From a virus: a stretch of 31,991 nt of DNA. The notes beneath the pieces are model-generated. The model did no database searches and had not been told where the DNA came from. It saw only the letters and a list, made by a program, of their open reading frames with translations. The stretch covers positions 1-31,991 of IMG/VR virus record IMGVR_UViG_3300044984_000487; one strand, written 5' to 3'. A program made the translations under genes and the position numbers. Shown in pieces: positions 23,512 through 31,008 of the stretch (the first letter of the stretch is position 1; the number at the start of each line of letters is the position of its first letter).

Positions 23512-26046
23512 TTAAGGTAGTGGATTTGGATTGATGCCAGTGCCAGTTGAATAACCGATCTTCTCGCCACTCTCGACCTCGAGAGCTGCCAACTGCTTGG
23601 CGGTGTTGTTGTCTTCTGCGTTCATTCTCATGCGTGATTGTAACTCTACTTCCTGTCTATGGTCTTCACGATCTTGACGTAACTTCTCTTTATCCAGCTC
23701 AGCCTGCAGCTGCATGACCTTCTGTTGTAGCTCAACCTTGGTCGTCTCTTGATCCATAGCCATCTTGGCCTGATCAGCAGCAGCCTTAACCTGATCTGCT
23801 GCAGCCTTCCTGTCAACTTCCTTCTGAGCTGTGTCGATAGCTGGATCTGTCTGAGGCGGCGACAATGACTGAAGGGTCTCGATTGCCTTGTTGATGATGT
23901 CAGGTATTCCCTTCAGGGAGTCGTTGATCTCACCAATAACAGACTGGCTCGCAGCTGCCATCACCCTGTCGAATGCCTTCTTCTCTTCTTCTGTCGCCTT
24001 TACCTGAAGCTTTTCAATGGGTTGGCCTGCGGCCTCGGATGCAACGTCCACCATACGAGTGACATACCACAGAACCATGTGCTCCCTGATGTGCTCGAGC
24101 AATATAGGCACTGCGGTCGGTGCGGCCACCCGGCTAGATCCAAGTACTGGACTGGTCAGGAAGTCTAAGTGAACCTGCAGATGGGCCAGATGCTCTTGGT
24201 CAGGGTAGGCGGCAATCGGCCTGCTCATGGTCGCAGCGAGGTTCTCGTTCACCGCATTCATCTCGGCAACCTCTGGCACTGGGTTCAATAACGAATCGCC
24301 CTCTGGAACCTTCAGCTGTTTGAGCAGCAGCTCCTCGATCTTCCTAGCGTTGTACAGCTCTGGATGTGCATCAGCCCGCTGAACTACCGCCTGAATCTGC
24401 GCGAAACGCTGAGCATCGCTGTAGATATTCGGGTCAGAAACCGGGATAACATCCATCGGGCCCTCAAAGTCTTTCCTGTAAACCAGCAGCGAACCTGTAT
24501 CATCATAAATCTCCTTCTCTTCCATGTAGAACTTGTTGATTCTAAACAGAACTTGTAACACGCGAGCCATGGCATCATGAACCCGAGCGTGTATCGAACT
24601 GAATACAATCATGCCCTGCTCGATCCGAGCCATCGTTGTTCCGACCGGGACATTGGCGCTATTGTCTGACAGATCCTCAAAGGTGGTTCTGACCACGCCC
24701 TTGCCTGCGTCAACCAGATAACCCAGCAGGCTGTACAGAACCTGTGATGGTGGATTGAACGGGAGCGGCATCATAACCTTGCGGATATCGTCCTGACTGA
24801 ATGATCCCTCGATCTCGAGCACTTCGGTCGGGTCGATACGGTCTGACTGACCGCCAGCTCCGCCCTTGAGCTTCAGCATGCCGGGGAAGTTGTTGATGTG
24901 AGCCGAGTCAAGCAGCGCCCTCAATGCGCCAGTAGCAGCAGCTGACAACCCGCCAATCATATGCGTCAGGCCAATAGGATAAGCGCCACGCCATGGAACG
25001 AATGGGAACTCAATGATCCAGACCAGCTCTTCCATGAGCTCGTCGTCCTCTTCCCAGTTGCGGTAGATCGAGAGCACTGTCTGAGTCTGCTTGTCTATCG
25101 AGATGATGTACGGTGCAGTTCCCTCGGTATCGTCCTCGATGTCATAGAAGGCATTGATCTCGTAGATCGTCCTGAGTCCGTCCGTGTTGTATGCGTCCGC
25201 ATCACGTCCCTCGATCTTGTCGTTGGCCCGCTCAGACTTCGATACCTCTGGGGTTGATGGGTTGGCTACCAAGACGATGTCGCGGTACATGCCAGACCGA
25301 ACCCTGCGGTCGTACTCTAGCTTGGTGACATACTGGACATGGGTCTTGCGGTCAGCCGTATAGAAGTTGGTGGCCGAGAACGGCAGATAGATGTCATCTA
25401 CCGAGATGAACTGTGGGCAAGGCTTCTTGCGCCGTGAGTCCCACGTCAGCTTCATGTACTGAACGCCGCCGAGCGGCATCTGTGTTGCCATCTGCTCGAG
25501 CTCTGACCTGAACTCAGGCATCTGCTTGGTGGTCTGCCAGTTCAGGAACTTCGACAGCCGCTCAGCCTTCTTGAACTTGGCCTCGGTCAGCTCACCCACA
25601 ACGTTCTGACGGGCTGGCCCGCCGGGGGGCATGATCTCCTTCATGACCCGTGACGAGAAGTCCACGCATGCTTCGGTCAGCATTGGGTGAACTACCTTGC
25701 TCGCCCCGGTGAACGCTGCGCCGCCGGGAGCGTCATCGCCTAGACCAGTGCGGCGGATACCTTCTTCGTACTGTTCGTCCCGGCGCTTGCGGGCTTCCTT
25801 GTCTCGCTCGACTAGGTCACAGAGTGCGCTACCAATCGCAGCGAGCTCACCCTCGGGCAAGTCTTCCGCCAGATTGGCGTAGAACTCACTGTCGCCGGGG
25901 AGTGGCTTATTCGATAGCTTGACGATTGCACCGCCATCTTCGGTGTCCTCGACATCGCCCTCTTCTTCATCATCATCGACTGGCATCATCTCGCCGATCT
26001 GCTCTTCCATCGTGTCGTCTTGGTCGTTCATGTCTTTGGTAGCCAT
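23512..26046 (-). CDS. Portal protein (large podovirus type)
   Basis: An 844-residue portal that forms the DNA entry ring. Residues 1-40 are very acidic. Core elements include GASKVVHPMLTEACVDFSSR at 114-133, DDIYLPFSATNFYTADRKTH, a long wing region, and the conserved segment FPFVPWRGAYPIGLTHMIGG near residue 350 followed by helices lining the channel (SAAATGALRALLDSAHINN). Residues about 735-815 form a charged coiled coil (AADQAKMAMDQETTKVELQQ), a likely barrel or tunnel extension. It is longer than typical siphovirus portals (about 400-550) and in the range of P22-like and related podovirus portals. It lies 10 nt downstream of the large terminase. Confidence 0.85.
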   Translation of the reverse strand: MATKDMNDQDDTMEEQIGEMMPVDDDEEEGDVEDTEDGGAIVKLSNKPLPGDSEFYANLAEDLPEGELAAIGSALCDLVERDKEARKRRDEQYEEGIRRTGLGDDAPGGAAFTGASKVVHPMLTEACVDFSSRVMKEIMPPGGPARQNVVGELTEAKFKKAERLSKFLNWQTTKQMPEFRSELEQMATQMPLGGVQYMKLTWDSRRKKPCPQFISVDDIYLPFSATNFYTADRKTHVQYVTKLEYDRRVRSGMYRDIVLVANPSTPEVSKSERANDKIEGRDADAYNTDGLRTIYEINAFYDIEDDTEGTAPYIISIDKQTQTVLSIYRNWEEDDELMEELVWIIEFPFVPWRGAYPIGLTHMIGGLSAAATGALRALLDSAHINNFPGMLKLKGGAGGQSDRIDPTEVLEIEGSFSQDDIRKVMMPLPFNPPSQVLYSLLGYLVDAGKGVVRTTFEDLSDNSANVPVGTTMARIEQGMIVFSSIHARVHDAMARVLQVLFRINKFYMEEKEIYDDTGSLLVYRKDFEGPMDVIPVSDPNIYSDAQRFAQIQAVVQRADAHPELYNARKIEELLLKQLKVPEGDSLLNPVPEVAEMNAVNENLAATMSRPIAAYPDQEHLAHLQVHLDFLTSPVLGSSRVAAPTAVPILLEHIREHMVLWYVTRMVDVASEAAGQPIEKLQVKATEEEKKAFDRVMAAASQSVIGEINDSLKGIPDIINKAIETLQSLSPPQTDPAIDTAQKEVDRKAAADQVKAAADQAKMAMDQETTKVELQQKVMQLQAELDKEKLRQDREDHRQEVELQSRMRMNAEDNNTAKQLAALEVESGEKIGYSTGTGINPNPLP

Positions 26047-26056
26047 TTGATCCCCA

Positions 26057-27547
26057 TCAAGCTGAGTAAGGGTTCACTGCCTTTGATGGCGGTGAACGGC
26101 GTTGTGCCTTGTCGTTGTCATCGGTCTTGCGTGTTACTGAAATCTGGTTCCTATCAGCCAGCAGCCTGAGTGCCTGCGTGGTTGAGTCAACATAGTCATC
26201 GTGCTTAATCGATCCCTCTCCGTAGAAGCTACAGACCTGAGTGATCAGTGGATCTGCCCAGCTCTTCGGCATGCCGTGCTTCTTCTCTGATTCTACAACC
26301 CACACATACTTGTGTGCAAACAGATGACTAACTGCATGAAGACGCTGCAGCTTGTCAGCCCGTCCGGGGTTATAAGGATACGCCAGTATGTCTTCTCTTG
26401 CCAGCATCTGTCGAAGACTGATACCAGAGCCCTTGTCCTCAATGACGAGCAGGTCAGGCTTGCGGCCACCGAACTGCGACTGCTTTGGCCCGAACATCGG
26501 AGCGATCATCGGCTTCGAGTCGTCATCACCATACCGAACCTGATACTCCTTCCTAACTCTCTCGATCAGAGCGGGCATTCCGAGCCGCTCCTCCCAGCAG
26601 TCCAGCAGCAGGAACGCTGGCTTCTTCTCGTGCCTGAATACGCCCCAGACTGAGCATGCTGTTGGATCAGGGTCGTGCGACTTCTTGTTAGTAGTCTGCT
26701 CGCTGAAGGCGGTGTCGAGCGACATCACGATGTACTCGAACGCTGGCAGCACCTTGTCGTGGGGCCAGAGCTCGAACCATTCTCGCTTGATGATGCCTGA
26801 CTCTTCCGGGTTCAGCACCTCGGCATGGATCTCTTGCCGCCCGAGCTGCGTACCTTCGTACAGCAGGATCTGATCCTTGAAGCTTGGTGCTAGGTTGTCT
26901 ATGTTCGAGTAGGTGCTGGCCCGTGTGCAGATCACGCTCTTCTTGCGCTTGACCAGATCCGCTATGAGTGGCTTGGGCTTGGGAGTGGTGGTGCAGAGGA
27001 TCCTCGGCTTCGAGCCGAGTCTCATACCGAACTGGATCATGTCCCATGCGTCATCGAGATACTCCCAAGCCGCCAGCTCGTCACACCACCCGCCATGAAA
27101 CTGTGGGCCCCGCAGGCGCTCTGGCTCCGATGCGGCGATCCCCTTAATGATCGTGCCATTCTTGAGCACAATCTCGTGCAGTGACTTTGAGTACGTCTCG
27201 ATGATCTCCGGCGGACAGACGCTGATCAATCCGCTCTCGCCCTCGAAGCATACGTCCCGTATGTCCCCCGAGGTGGGGGCCGACACCAGCCACCGTGTGC
27301 CGGGTTGCGACCAGCCGTACCACCATATGGCTTCAGCCGCCGACCGAGTCTTGCCTGCACCACGGCCAGCGAGCAGCAGCCACACCGACCAGTCGCCTTC
27401 ATCCGGCGGCGGGAGCTGGTGATCGAGCGATATCGACAGCCACTTAACTCGAGCCCTGATCGCAGCCCGGTAGGCTGGCGGTAACTTGCCTAGCTCCGGG
27501 CTGTTCTTAATCCTATCTGTGAACTCATCGATGACGCTACTTTGCAT
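26057..27547 (-). CDS. terL: Terminase large subunit (packaging ATPase/nuclease)
   Basis: A 496-residue DNA-packaging motor. Walker A is AGRGAGKT at 60-67. Walker B is GGWCDE at 152-157 (Asp156, catalytic Glu157). The coupling motif is CTTTPK at 185-190. The RNase H-like nuclease has Asp278 in SLDTAF, Glu370-Asp371 in VIEDKGSG, and acidic residues in HDDYVDSTTQAL at 449-460. All key residues are intact. Length is usual for the family. The start ATG overlaps the TerS stop by 11 nt, and the portal follows directly. The packaging mode cannot be deduced from sequence reading alone. Confidence 0.95.
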   Translation of the reverse strand: MQSSVIDEFTDRIKNSPELGKLPPAYRAAIRARVKWLSISLDHQLPPPDEGDWSVWLLLAGRGAGKTRSAAEAIWWYGWSQPGTRWLVSAPTSGDIRDVCFEGESGLISVCPPEIIETYSKSLHEIVLKNGTIIKGIAASEPERLRGPQFHGGWCDELAAWEYLDDAWDMIQFGMRLGSKPRILCTTTPKPKPLIADLVKRKKSVICTRASTYSNIDNLAPSFKDQILLYEGTQLGRQEIHAEVLNPEESGIIKREWFELWPHDKVLPAFEYIVMSLDTAFSEQTTNKKSHDPDPTACSVWGVFRHEKKPAFLLLDCWEERLGMPALIERVRKEYQVRYGDDDSKPMIAPMFGPKQSQFGGRKPDLLVIEDKGSGISLRQMLAREDILAYPYNPGRADKLQRLHAVSHLFAHKYVWVVESEKKHGMPKSWADPLITQVCSFYGEGSIKHDDYVDSTTQALRLLADRNQISVTRKTDDNDKAQRRSPPSKAVNPYSA

Positions 27548-27869
27548 CTTTCTGCTTTATTGCCAGCAGATCCTTCATGAGCGTGTTAGCGAAGTCCAGA
27601 ACTTCGACTTGTATAGGGCCCTGATCAACGCCAGTGACCTCCGTGCGTGATAACTTAGGCACATGGTACTCAATCATGTCTGTGTAGCACTGGAACGCTT
27701 TTAAAGGGCCTTCTGTCTCAGCGATAGCGTCCAACCAGATCTGCACTCGATGCGCGTTGCCATCCACGAACCGTGCGATAGCCTCTCTAGCGTTAGCTGT
27801 AGACTTGTTAACGACCCCTTTGGGTCGTCCGGGGCCTGCTCCTTGTATCTTGTGTTTTTTTAATGCCAT
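27537..27869 (-). CDS. terS: Putative terminase small subunit
   Basis: A 110-residue protein. The N-terminus (KHKIQGAGPGRPKGVVNKST) has the basic GRPKG-NK motif seen at the start of many phage TerS-type proteins, followed by a helical region (ANAREAIARFVDGNAHRVQI). It directly precedes and overlaps the large terminase, the expected place for a DNA-recognition subunit. No full helix-turn-helix is certain by eye. The adjacent winged-helix protein upstream is an alternative candidate for DNA recognition. Confidence 0.65.
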   Translation of the reverse strand: MALKKHKIQGAGPGRPKGVVNKSTANAREAIARFVDGNAHRVQIWLDAIAETEGPLKAFQCYTDMIEYHVPKLSRTEVTGVDQGPIQVEVLDFANTLMKDLLAIKQKDAK

Positions 27870-28123
27870 GGTTCCATCACCTCGTGTGCGGGCAATCGTC
27901 TAGGAAAGTATGTGTACTGCCATATCTGGCGGCGACCATATCGCGTGACTCTGTTCTCAATCAGTTCACGAGTCAAGTACCTTTGCTTCACGAAGTGACT
28001 GAGCGCCATTGAGATCTCGCTCTGTTGCAGGTCTGGGAGACTATTACGAATATCCGTGAAGGTGACGATACCACTAGCGTGTGCGTCTAGTAGTGCCCTT
28101 ATTTTTGATGCTGCATTCGCCAT
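27860..28123 (-). CDS. Winged-helix-like DNA-binding protein
   Basis: An 87-residue protein with a helix-turn-helix pattern: IRALLDAHASGIVTFTDIRN, SLPDLQQSEISMALSHFVKQ, then the wing-like RYLTRELIENRVTRYGRRQI. The order helix, turn, recognition helix and beta wing resembles MarR- or restart-type winged helices. AGGAG lies 7 nt before the ATG. The stop overlaps the TerS start by 10 nt. It could regulate late transcription or help terminase recognise DNA. Confidence 0.55.
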   Translation of the reverse strand: MANAASKIRALLDAHASGIVTFTDIRNSLPDLQQSEISMALSHFVKQRYLTRELIENRVTRYGRRQIWQYTYFPRRLPAHEVMEPWH

Positions 28124-28162
28124 GGTCTGCTCCTGTTGTTGGGCGGATAATATATGATCTGA

Positions 28163-28324
28163 TCATACATTACAATCATCATCTGCCATCTTGAGTTGCT
28201 GAGCGACCAGCTCATCGTATCCCTCTTTACCGCCGAAGAGTTTGTAGAACTCCTCCATGACAGCGGCATTCTCACCGAAGAGATGTCCTTCATCGTTATC
28301 GCCGAACTTCTCGTTACCGTTCAT
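28163..28324 (-). CDS. Small acidic hypothetical protein (53 aa)
   Basis: A 53-residue acidic protein (NGNEKFGDNDEGHLFGENAA; MEEFYKLFGGKEGYDELVAQ). The ATG overlaps the stop of the upstream gene in the ATGA manner, like its neighbours, which supports it. An opposing 64-codon reading of the same region in another minus frame looks like a shadow because it lacks coupling. Function unknown. Confidence 0.5.
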   Translation of the reverse strand: MNGNEKFGDNDEGHLFGENAAVMEEFYKLFGGKEGYDELVAQQLKMADDDCNV

Positions 28325-28515
28325 TTAAGCATCTCCCTTTGGAGCTTACGTTCCAGATAGTCTATGACTGCATTAGACAGGACGGCTTCATGTTCAAGTG
28401 TTTTGACTCTGCACTGTTCTGCTTCTAACTGTGTTTCAAGCTCCAGAACCTGTAGTGACTCGCTCGGTTTGTAGGAGCCTACTGGTCTTCCAACTTTCTT
28501 TGTAACTGTTTTCAT
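28321..28515 (-). CDS. Small coiled-coil protein with basic N-terminus
   Basis: A 64-residue protein. KKVGRPVGSYK at 6-16 is an AT-hook-like basic segment, followed by a predicted coiled coil (LQVLELETQLEAEQCRVKTL; VIDYLERKLQREM). AAGGAAATG gives a ribosome site, and the ATG overlaps the preceding stop by 4 nt. It might bind DNA, but this is inference. Confidence 0.5.
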   Translation of the reverse strand: MKTVTKKVGRPVGSYKPSESLQVLELETQLEAEQCRVKTLEHEAVLSNAVIDYLERKLQREMLK

Positions 28516-28679
28516 GGTTTCATTTCCTTTTTGTATTTGATCATAGCATCGGCAATCTTGTATGCGGTGACTGCCCCCTTGTGACTTCTCTCTTCTTCAC
28601 CTTCGCCCCACTTGTAGCCGTACTTAACTACTAATGCCATCATTGCCATTGCTGCTAGTTCGTCCCTGCTATCACTCAT
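28512..28679 (-). CDS. Small charged hypothetical protein (55 aa)
   Basis: A 55-residue protein (SRDELAAMAMMALVVKYGYK; EGEEERSHKGAVTAYKIADA). The start has GAGGAG upstream within the previous gene and overlaps its stop by 4 nt. The open reading frame and coupling support a real gene; function is unknown. Confidence 0.5.
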   Translation of the reverse strand: MSDSRDELAAMAMMALVVKYGYKWGEGEEERSHKGAVTAYKIADAMIKYKKEMKP

Positions 28680-28819
28680 GTGCTCTCCTCGTAGTCCTCC
28701 AAAGCAGCCTTAGCATTATTGTATTCAACCTCCGCAGCATCCCTAGCATCATCAGCGGCATACCAAGCATCGCTAGCAGCCTTCATCGCCTTCACCAGTT
28801 CTTCTCTTGTCTCACTCAT
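28676..28819 (-). CDS. Alanine-rich small helical protein, paralogue A
   Basis: A 47-residue, almost entirely helical protein. It opens SETREELVKAMKAASDA and continues with alanine/acidic repeats. It belongs to a family of four in this array (also at 28816, 29001 and 29345), sharing an N-terminal xTREELxK motif, an Ala-rich body and a Tyr-acidic end (ALEDYEEST). I chose ATG 28819, which follows AAGGAGAACAC, over the earlier in-frame start at 28867. Function unknown. Confidence 0.6.
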   Translation of the reverse strand: MSETREELVKAMKAASDAWYAADDARDAAEVEYNNAKAALEDYEEST

Positions 28820-29001
28820 GTGTTCTCCTTGTCGTAAACCTGCAAAGCACCCTTGGCAATGAGCCAAATACGGTAAGCCTCAGCATCATATGCACGAGCA
28901 ATGTCATTAGCATTCTCAATAGCATTAAAAACTTTCCTAGCAGCAATCGAAGCAGTTTTCGCCTCATCAAGTTTCTTCACCAGATCTTCTCTCGTTATCA
29001 T
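28816..29001 (-). CDS. Alanine-rich small helical protein, paralogue B (long form)
   Basis: A 61-residue member of the same family (ITREDLVKKLDEAKTASIAA; end GALQVYDKENT). It has about 14 extra residues in the middle compared with its paralogues. Its last codons (DKENT and stop) contain the AAGGAG ribosome site and ATGA start of the next gene, so sequence conservation at the C-terminus may reflect both protein and RNA constraints. Confidence 0.55.
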   Translation of the reverse strand: MITREDLVKKLDEAKTASIAARKVFNAIENANDIARAYDAEAYRIWLIAKGALQVYDKENT

Positions 29002-29144
29002 TATTTGTTCTCCTTGTCGTAAGCCACTAAAGCGGCATGAGCAGCATCATAAGCATCACTAGCATCCTCCCTATTATCATCAGCAGCATAAAAAGAAGAC
29101 GCAGCATCCTCAACCGCCTTCTCTAGTTCTTCTCTTGTACTCAT
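29001..29144 (-). CDS. Alanine-rich small helical protein, paralogue C
   Basis: A 47-residue family member (STREELEKAVEDAASSFYAA; end AALVAYDKENK). The stop TAA shares its last A with the ATG of paralogue B (TAATG). Upstream is GGGGGAGGATAAGAACAC. It is very close to paralogue A in length and pattern (FYAADDNREDAS here, WYAADDARDAAE there), so a recent duplication is likely. Confidence 0.55.
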   Translation of the reverse strand: MSTREELEKAVEDAASSFYAADDNREDASDAYDAAHAALVAYDKENK

Positions 29145-29150
29145 GTGTTC

Positions 29151-29348
29151 TTATCCTCCCCCAACATTGTCAGACATAACTGAAAGAGCTAATGCCTCGC
29201 CTCGTGCTGCCGCCGCTTTCAATTCTGCTATTGCATATAACGTGTTTTCGGTATCGCTGCATCCGTCATCACCGATTCCCAGTGCCTCATCAATCGCAAC
29301 AAGCGAGCGAATGGCATCTTCTAACATGTTCTTGTAGTAGTCAGTCAT
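29151..29348 (-). CDS. Small acidic helical hypothetical protein
   Basis: A 65-residue protein (DYYKNMLEDAIRSLVAIDEA; ENTLYAIAELKAAAARGEAL). It lies between two members of the Ala-rich family and is translationally coupled to the one upstream (ATGA), but it does not share the TREEL motif. Function unknown. Confidence 0.55.
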   Translation of the reverse strand: MTDYYKNMLEDAIRSLVAIDEALGIGDDGCSDTENTLYAIAELKAAAARGEALALSVMSDNVGGG

Positions 29349-29491
29349 GTGTTCTCCTTATCGTAATTCTTCAAAGCCCTCCACGCAGCATCCAAAGCGC
29401 ACCAAACTGCATCAGCAGCAGAATGAGTATTAACATTCCAAGCATCCCTAGCATCATCAAGCTTCTTCACCAGCTCTTCTCTCTTTGTCAT
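29345..29491 (-). CDS. Alanine-rich small helical protein, paralogue D
   Basis: A 48-residue family member (TKREELVKKLDDARDAWNVN; end ALKNYDKENT). The C-terminal DKENT and stop again embed AAGGAGAACACATGA for the next gene. Its start overlaps the previous stop by 4 nt. More divergent in the middle than A and C (three Trp residues). Function unknown. Confidence 0.55.
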   Translation of the reverse strand: MTKREELVKKLDDARDAWNVNTHSAADAVWCALDAAWRALKNYDKENT

Positions 29492-29841
29492 TCTGATCCC
29501 TCCCAATGTTCACACTGGCATACATATCTACCAGCATTGTGCGATGAGTTCCTGAGAAACGAGTGCGGTGCATCTGGATGAGTTTTGCAATCGATGTAAT
29601 CAGCAGCATTACCGTCATCAGATTCTTTGCACCAAGTATCGAACTCTTCTGTGTTCTCCTTAGTGTCAGTCCACTTCCATCCAATGAAAATGTAGGTCAT
29701 CTTTTGGTGAAACCAATTTGGGCGTTTTGCCAAGCATATTCTCATGCCGTTCTTGCCACCAAGACTCCAATGTCCGGCATATACCGGGGTGTAGTCAATT
29801 GAGGTGAACGTGGTATGTTGTGTTGTGTCATTGTCACTCAT
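29488..29841 (-). CDS. Hypothetical Cys/His-rich protein
   Basis: A 117-residue protein. ATG 29841 follows AAAGGAGAACAC and is preferred to an upstream start at 29898. A tryptophan-rich part (NWFHQKMTYIFIGWKW) precedes a C-terminal Cys/His-rich part with DCKTHPDAPHSF and RYVCQCEHWEG. These residues could bind a metal, but spacing does not match a familiar zinc finger. No family recognised. Confidence 0.5.
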   Translation of the reverse strand: MSDNDTTQHTTFTSIDYTPVYAGHWSLGGKNGMRICLAKRPNWFHQKMTYIFIGWKWTDTKENTEEFDTWCKESDDGNAADYIDCKTHPDAPHSFLRNSSHNAGRYVCQCEHWEGSE

Positions 29842-29851
29842 GTGTTCTCCT

Positions 29852-30094
29852 TTAATCGAGTGGGGTAAGAAGCAAACTACAGCACCCTTCTCCACCAATC
29901 ATTTTTTTGTTGTGTTCAAGATAACGGCGAATAATGTCCGCATCTTCAATCTCGTATCTTCTCTGTTCCATTGAGAGCAATGTAAAAACTACATTTAGAG
30001 GTCTTGAATACCCAGACATTAATATGTTGTTGAGTCTTAAAGCCATCTCCAAATCTCGCAGATTTCTTAGTTCGTCTTCTTCTTTGGCACTCAT
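29852..30094 (-). CDS. Hypothetical 80-aa protein
   Basis: A helical, charged protein (KEEDELRNLRDLEMALRLNN; EQRRYEIEDADIIRRYLEHN) with a short cysteine pair near the end (GGEGCCSLLL). The ATG overlaps the preceding stop by 4 nt. Function unknown. Confidence 0.5.
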   Translation of the reverse strand: MSAKEEDELRNLRDLEMALRLNNILMSGYSRPLNVVFTLLSMEQRRYEIEDADIIRRYLEHNKKMIGGEGCCSLLLTPLD

Positions 30095-30300
30095 GACTCC
30101 GCCTTGAACTTATCTATCCTCTGATTACACGCAAAGCGCATTAGTATCCAGTCATAGCCACCCATCATGCGCTCACCAGTCTCGGCCTCATGGATAGTAA
30201 GCGGGCATATCTTGGTTAACAGACCCAGCTCTACTTGAGTAAGGCCAGCCGCCAGTCTAATCGCCTTAACTGCTTCAGGGGTTTGCATCGTGCTGCTCAT
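30091..30300 (-). CDS. Cro/CI-type HTH regulator candidate
   Basis: A protein of about 69 residues with a helix-turn-helix: EAVKAIRLAAGLTQVELGLL then TKICPLTIHEAETGERMM. The GLTQ-ELG pattern followed by the recognition-helix segment and ExGxR is typical of the Cro/CI and XRE families. The start is uncertain: ATG 30300, 30288 and more upstream in-frame sites up to 30345 have no strong ribosome sequence. It could regulate the early genes of this cluster. Confidence 0.6.
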   Translation of the reverse strand: MSSTMQTPEAVKAIRLAAGLTQVELGLLTKICPLTIHEAETGERMMGGYDWILMRFACNQRIDKFKAES

Positions 30301-30457
30301 GATCATTGGTTGAATTGAGTTTGCGCTCATTCTCCTCGAACTCATCGATGATATGTTTGTAGCTATCCAGCAGCTGCTCTTGTGTTTCCTTATTGGCGCG
30401 GGAGTACGACAGGACTGTACGGGCTACTGCCACTTGATATGAATCATTGATACTCAT
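30275..30457 (-). CDS. Small acidic hypothetical protein
   Basis: A 60-residue protein (SINDSYQVAVARTVLSYSRA; HIIDEFEENERKLNSTNDHE). ATG 30457 follows GGAGAAGTAAC; the longer in-frame version from 30529 would overlap a small membrane gene and lacks a ribosome site. Function unknown. Confidence 0.5.
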   Translation of the reverse strand: MSINDSYQVAVARTVLSYSRANKETQEQLLDSYKHIIDEFEENERKLNSTNDHEQHDANP

Positions 30458-30458
30458 G

Positions 30459-30572
30459 TTACTTCTCCAAGAATAGTTTGATTGCAAGGTAACCAGCAGC
30501 CCCGAATGAGAACGATACGATGATATCAATCAGGACTGCATGCTTCAGGTAGAACTTAACTTTGTCGTTCAC
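30459..30572 (-). CDS. Small single-pass membrane protein (37 aa)
   Basis: A 37-residue product starting at GTG 30572, which overlaps the lipoprotein stop by 4 nt (GTGA). It has a short basic start (NDKVKFYLKH), a hydrophobic helix (AVLIDIIVSFSFGAAGYLAI) and a charged end (KLFLEK). The single helix and coupling to the lipoprotein suggest an envelope function; a holin or lysis accessory role is possible but unproven. No independent ribosome site is seen. Confidence 0.4.
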   Translation of the reverse strand: MNDKVKFYLKHAVLIDIIVSFSFGAAGYLAIKLFLEK

Positions 30573-30862
30573 GATGGGTTATTTCTAGCGCGTGGGGCGC
30601 AGTTTACATCTATCACCACATCGGACATCTGGTTCGAGACTAGGCGCTTTGCATAGAAGGTCACTGCACGGAATCCATTGTCGTGACAGTCTGTGATTGC
30701 CTGAATGACTTCATTGCGTGACATGGGCCTGATTGTCTCCTCGAGTACTAGGGTCTGCCGTGAGGCTTCTGGCATATTTGCATGCCGGATGTTGGGGGGT
30801 GAGCTGCATGCCGCCAGTGATGCCAGTGATAGTGCCGCCACTACATAATATATGCTCTTCAT
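30569..30862 (-). CDS. Lipoprotein with lipobox
   Basis: A 97-residue protein. ATG 30862 follows GGAGATTAAA; an in-frame TTG four codons earlier overlaps that site. The signal sequence (KSIYYVVAALSLAS) ends in the lipobox LAAC, so Cys19 should be lipidated and the mature protein anchored in a membrane. The mature part has one further Cys pair (Cys59, Cys88) and no coiled coil. It sits between two small membrane-protein genes. Outer-membrane spanin or superinfection-exclusion roles are both possible, and neither is shown. Confidence 0.65.
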   Translation of the reverse strand: MKSIYYVVAALSLASLAACSSPPNIRHANMPEASRQTLVLEETIRPMSRNEVIQAITDCHDNGFRAVTFYAKRLVSNQMSDVVIDVNCAPRARNNPS

Positions 30863-30882
30863 TTTAATCTCCAAAGTTTAGG

Positions 30883-31008
30883 TTAGATACAATTATTATC
30901 AATTGATGATACGAGTGCTAGTGCGAGTACGATACAAAGTACAACGAGCCAAGGTGCTGCAGAAAATGGTTTGCTTGCTGGCGGCATATCGTCATAGCGC
31001 CTTCTCAT
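30883..31008 (-). CDS. Small single-pass membrane protein (41 aa)
   Basis: A 41-residue protein with an arginine-rich start (RRRYDDMPPASKPFS) and a hydrophobic helix at about residues 19-35 (PWLVVLCIVLALALVSS), giving a likely N-in topology. GAGGTG lies upstream inside the previous gene and the ATG overlaps its stop by 4 nt. It precedes the lipoprotein gene by 20 nt. Holin-like function is a guess based on size and neighbours. Confidence 0.55.
   Translation of the reverse strand: MRRRYDDMPPASKPFSAAPWLVVLCIVLALALVSSIDNNCI

Noticed and set aside
23376-23570. 64-codon minus-strand frame overlapping the small basic gene
   Set aside because: It overlaps the portal stop and the gene at 23315-23500, which has the better ribosome site and a coupled downstream start.
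28099-28293. 64-codon minus-strand frame overlapping the winged-helix start
   Set aside because: Composition is shadow-like and it overlaps the better supported 53-aa gene at 28163-28324, which has the ATGA coupling typical of its neighbours.
28676-29491. Possibility that the small-gene array is a CRISPR or other noncoding repeat
   Set aside because: Repeats are not regularly spaced and identity is at protein level with coding periodicity and stop/start junctions; no direct-repeat/spacer architecture is seen.
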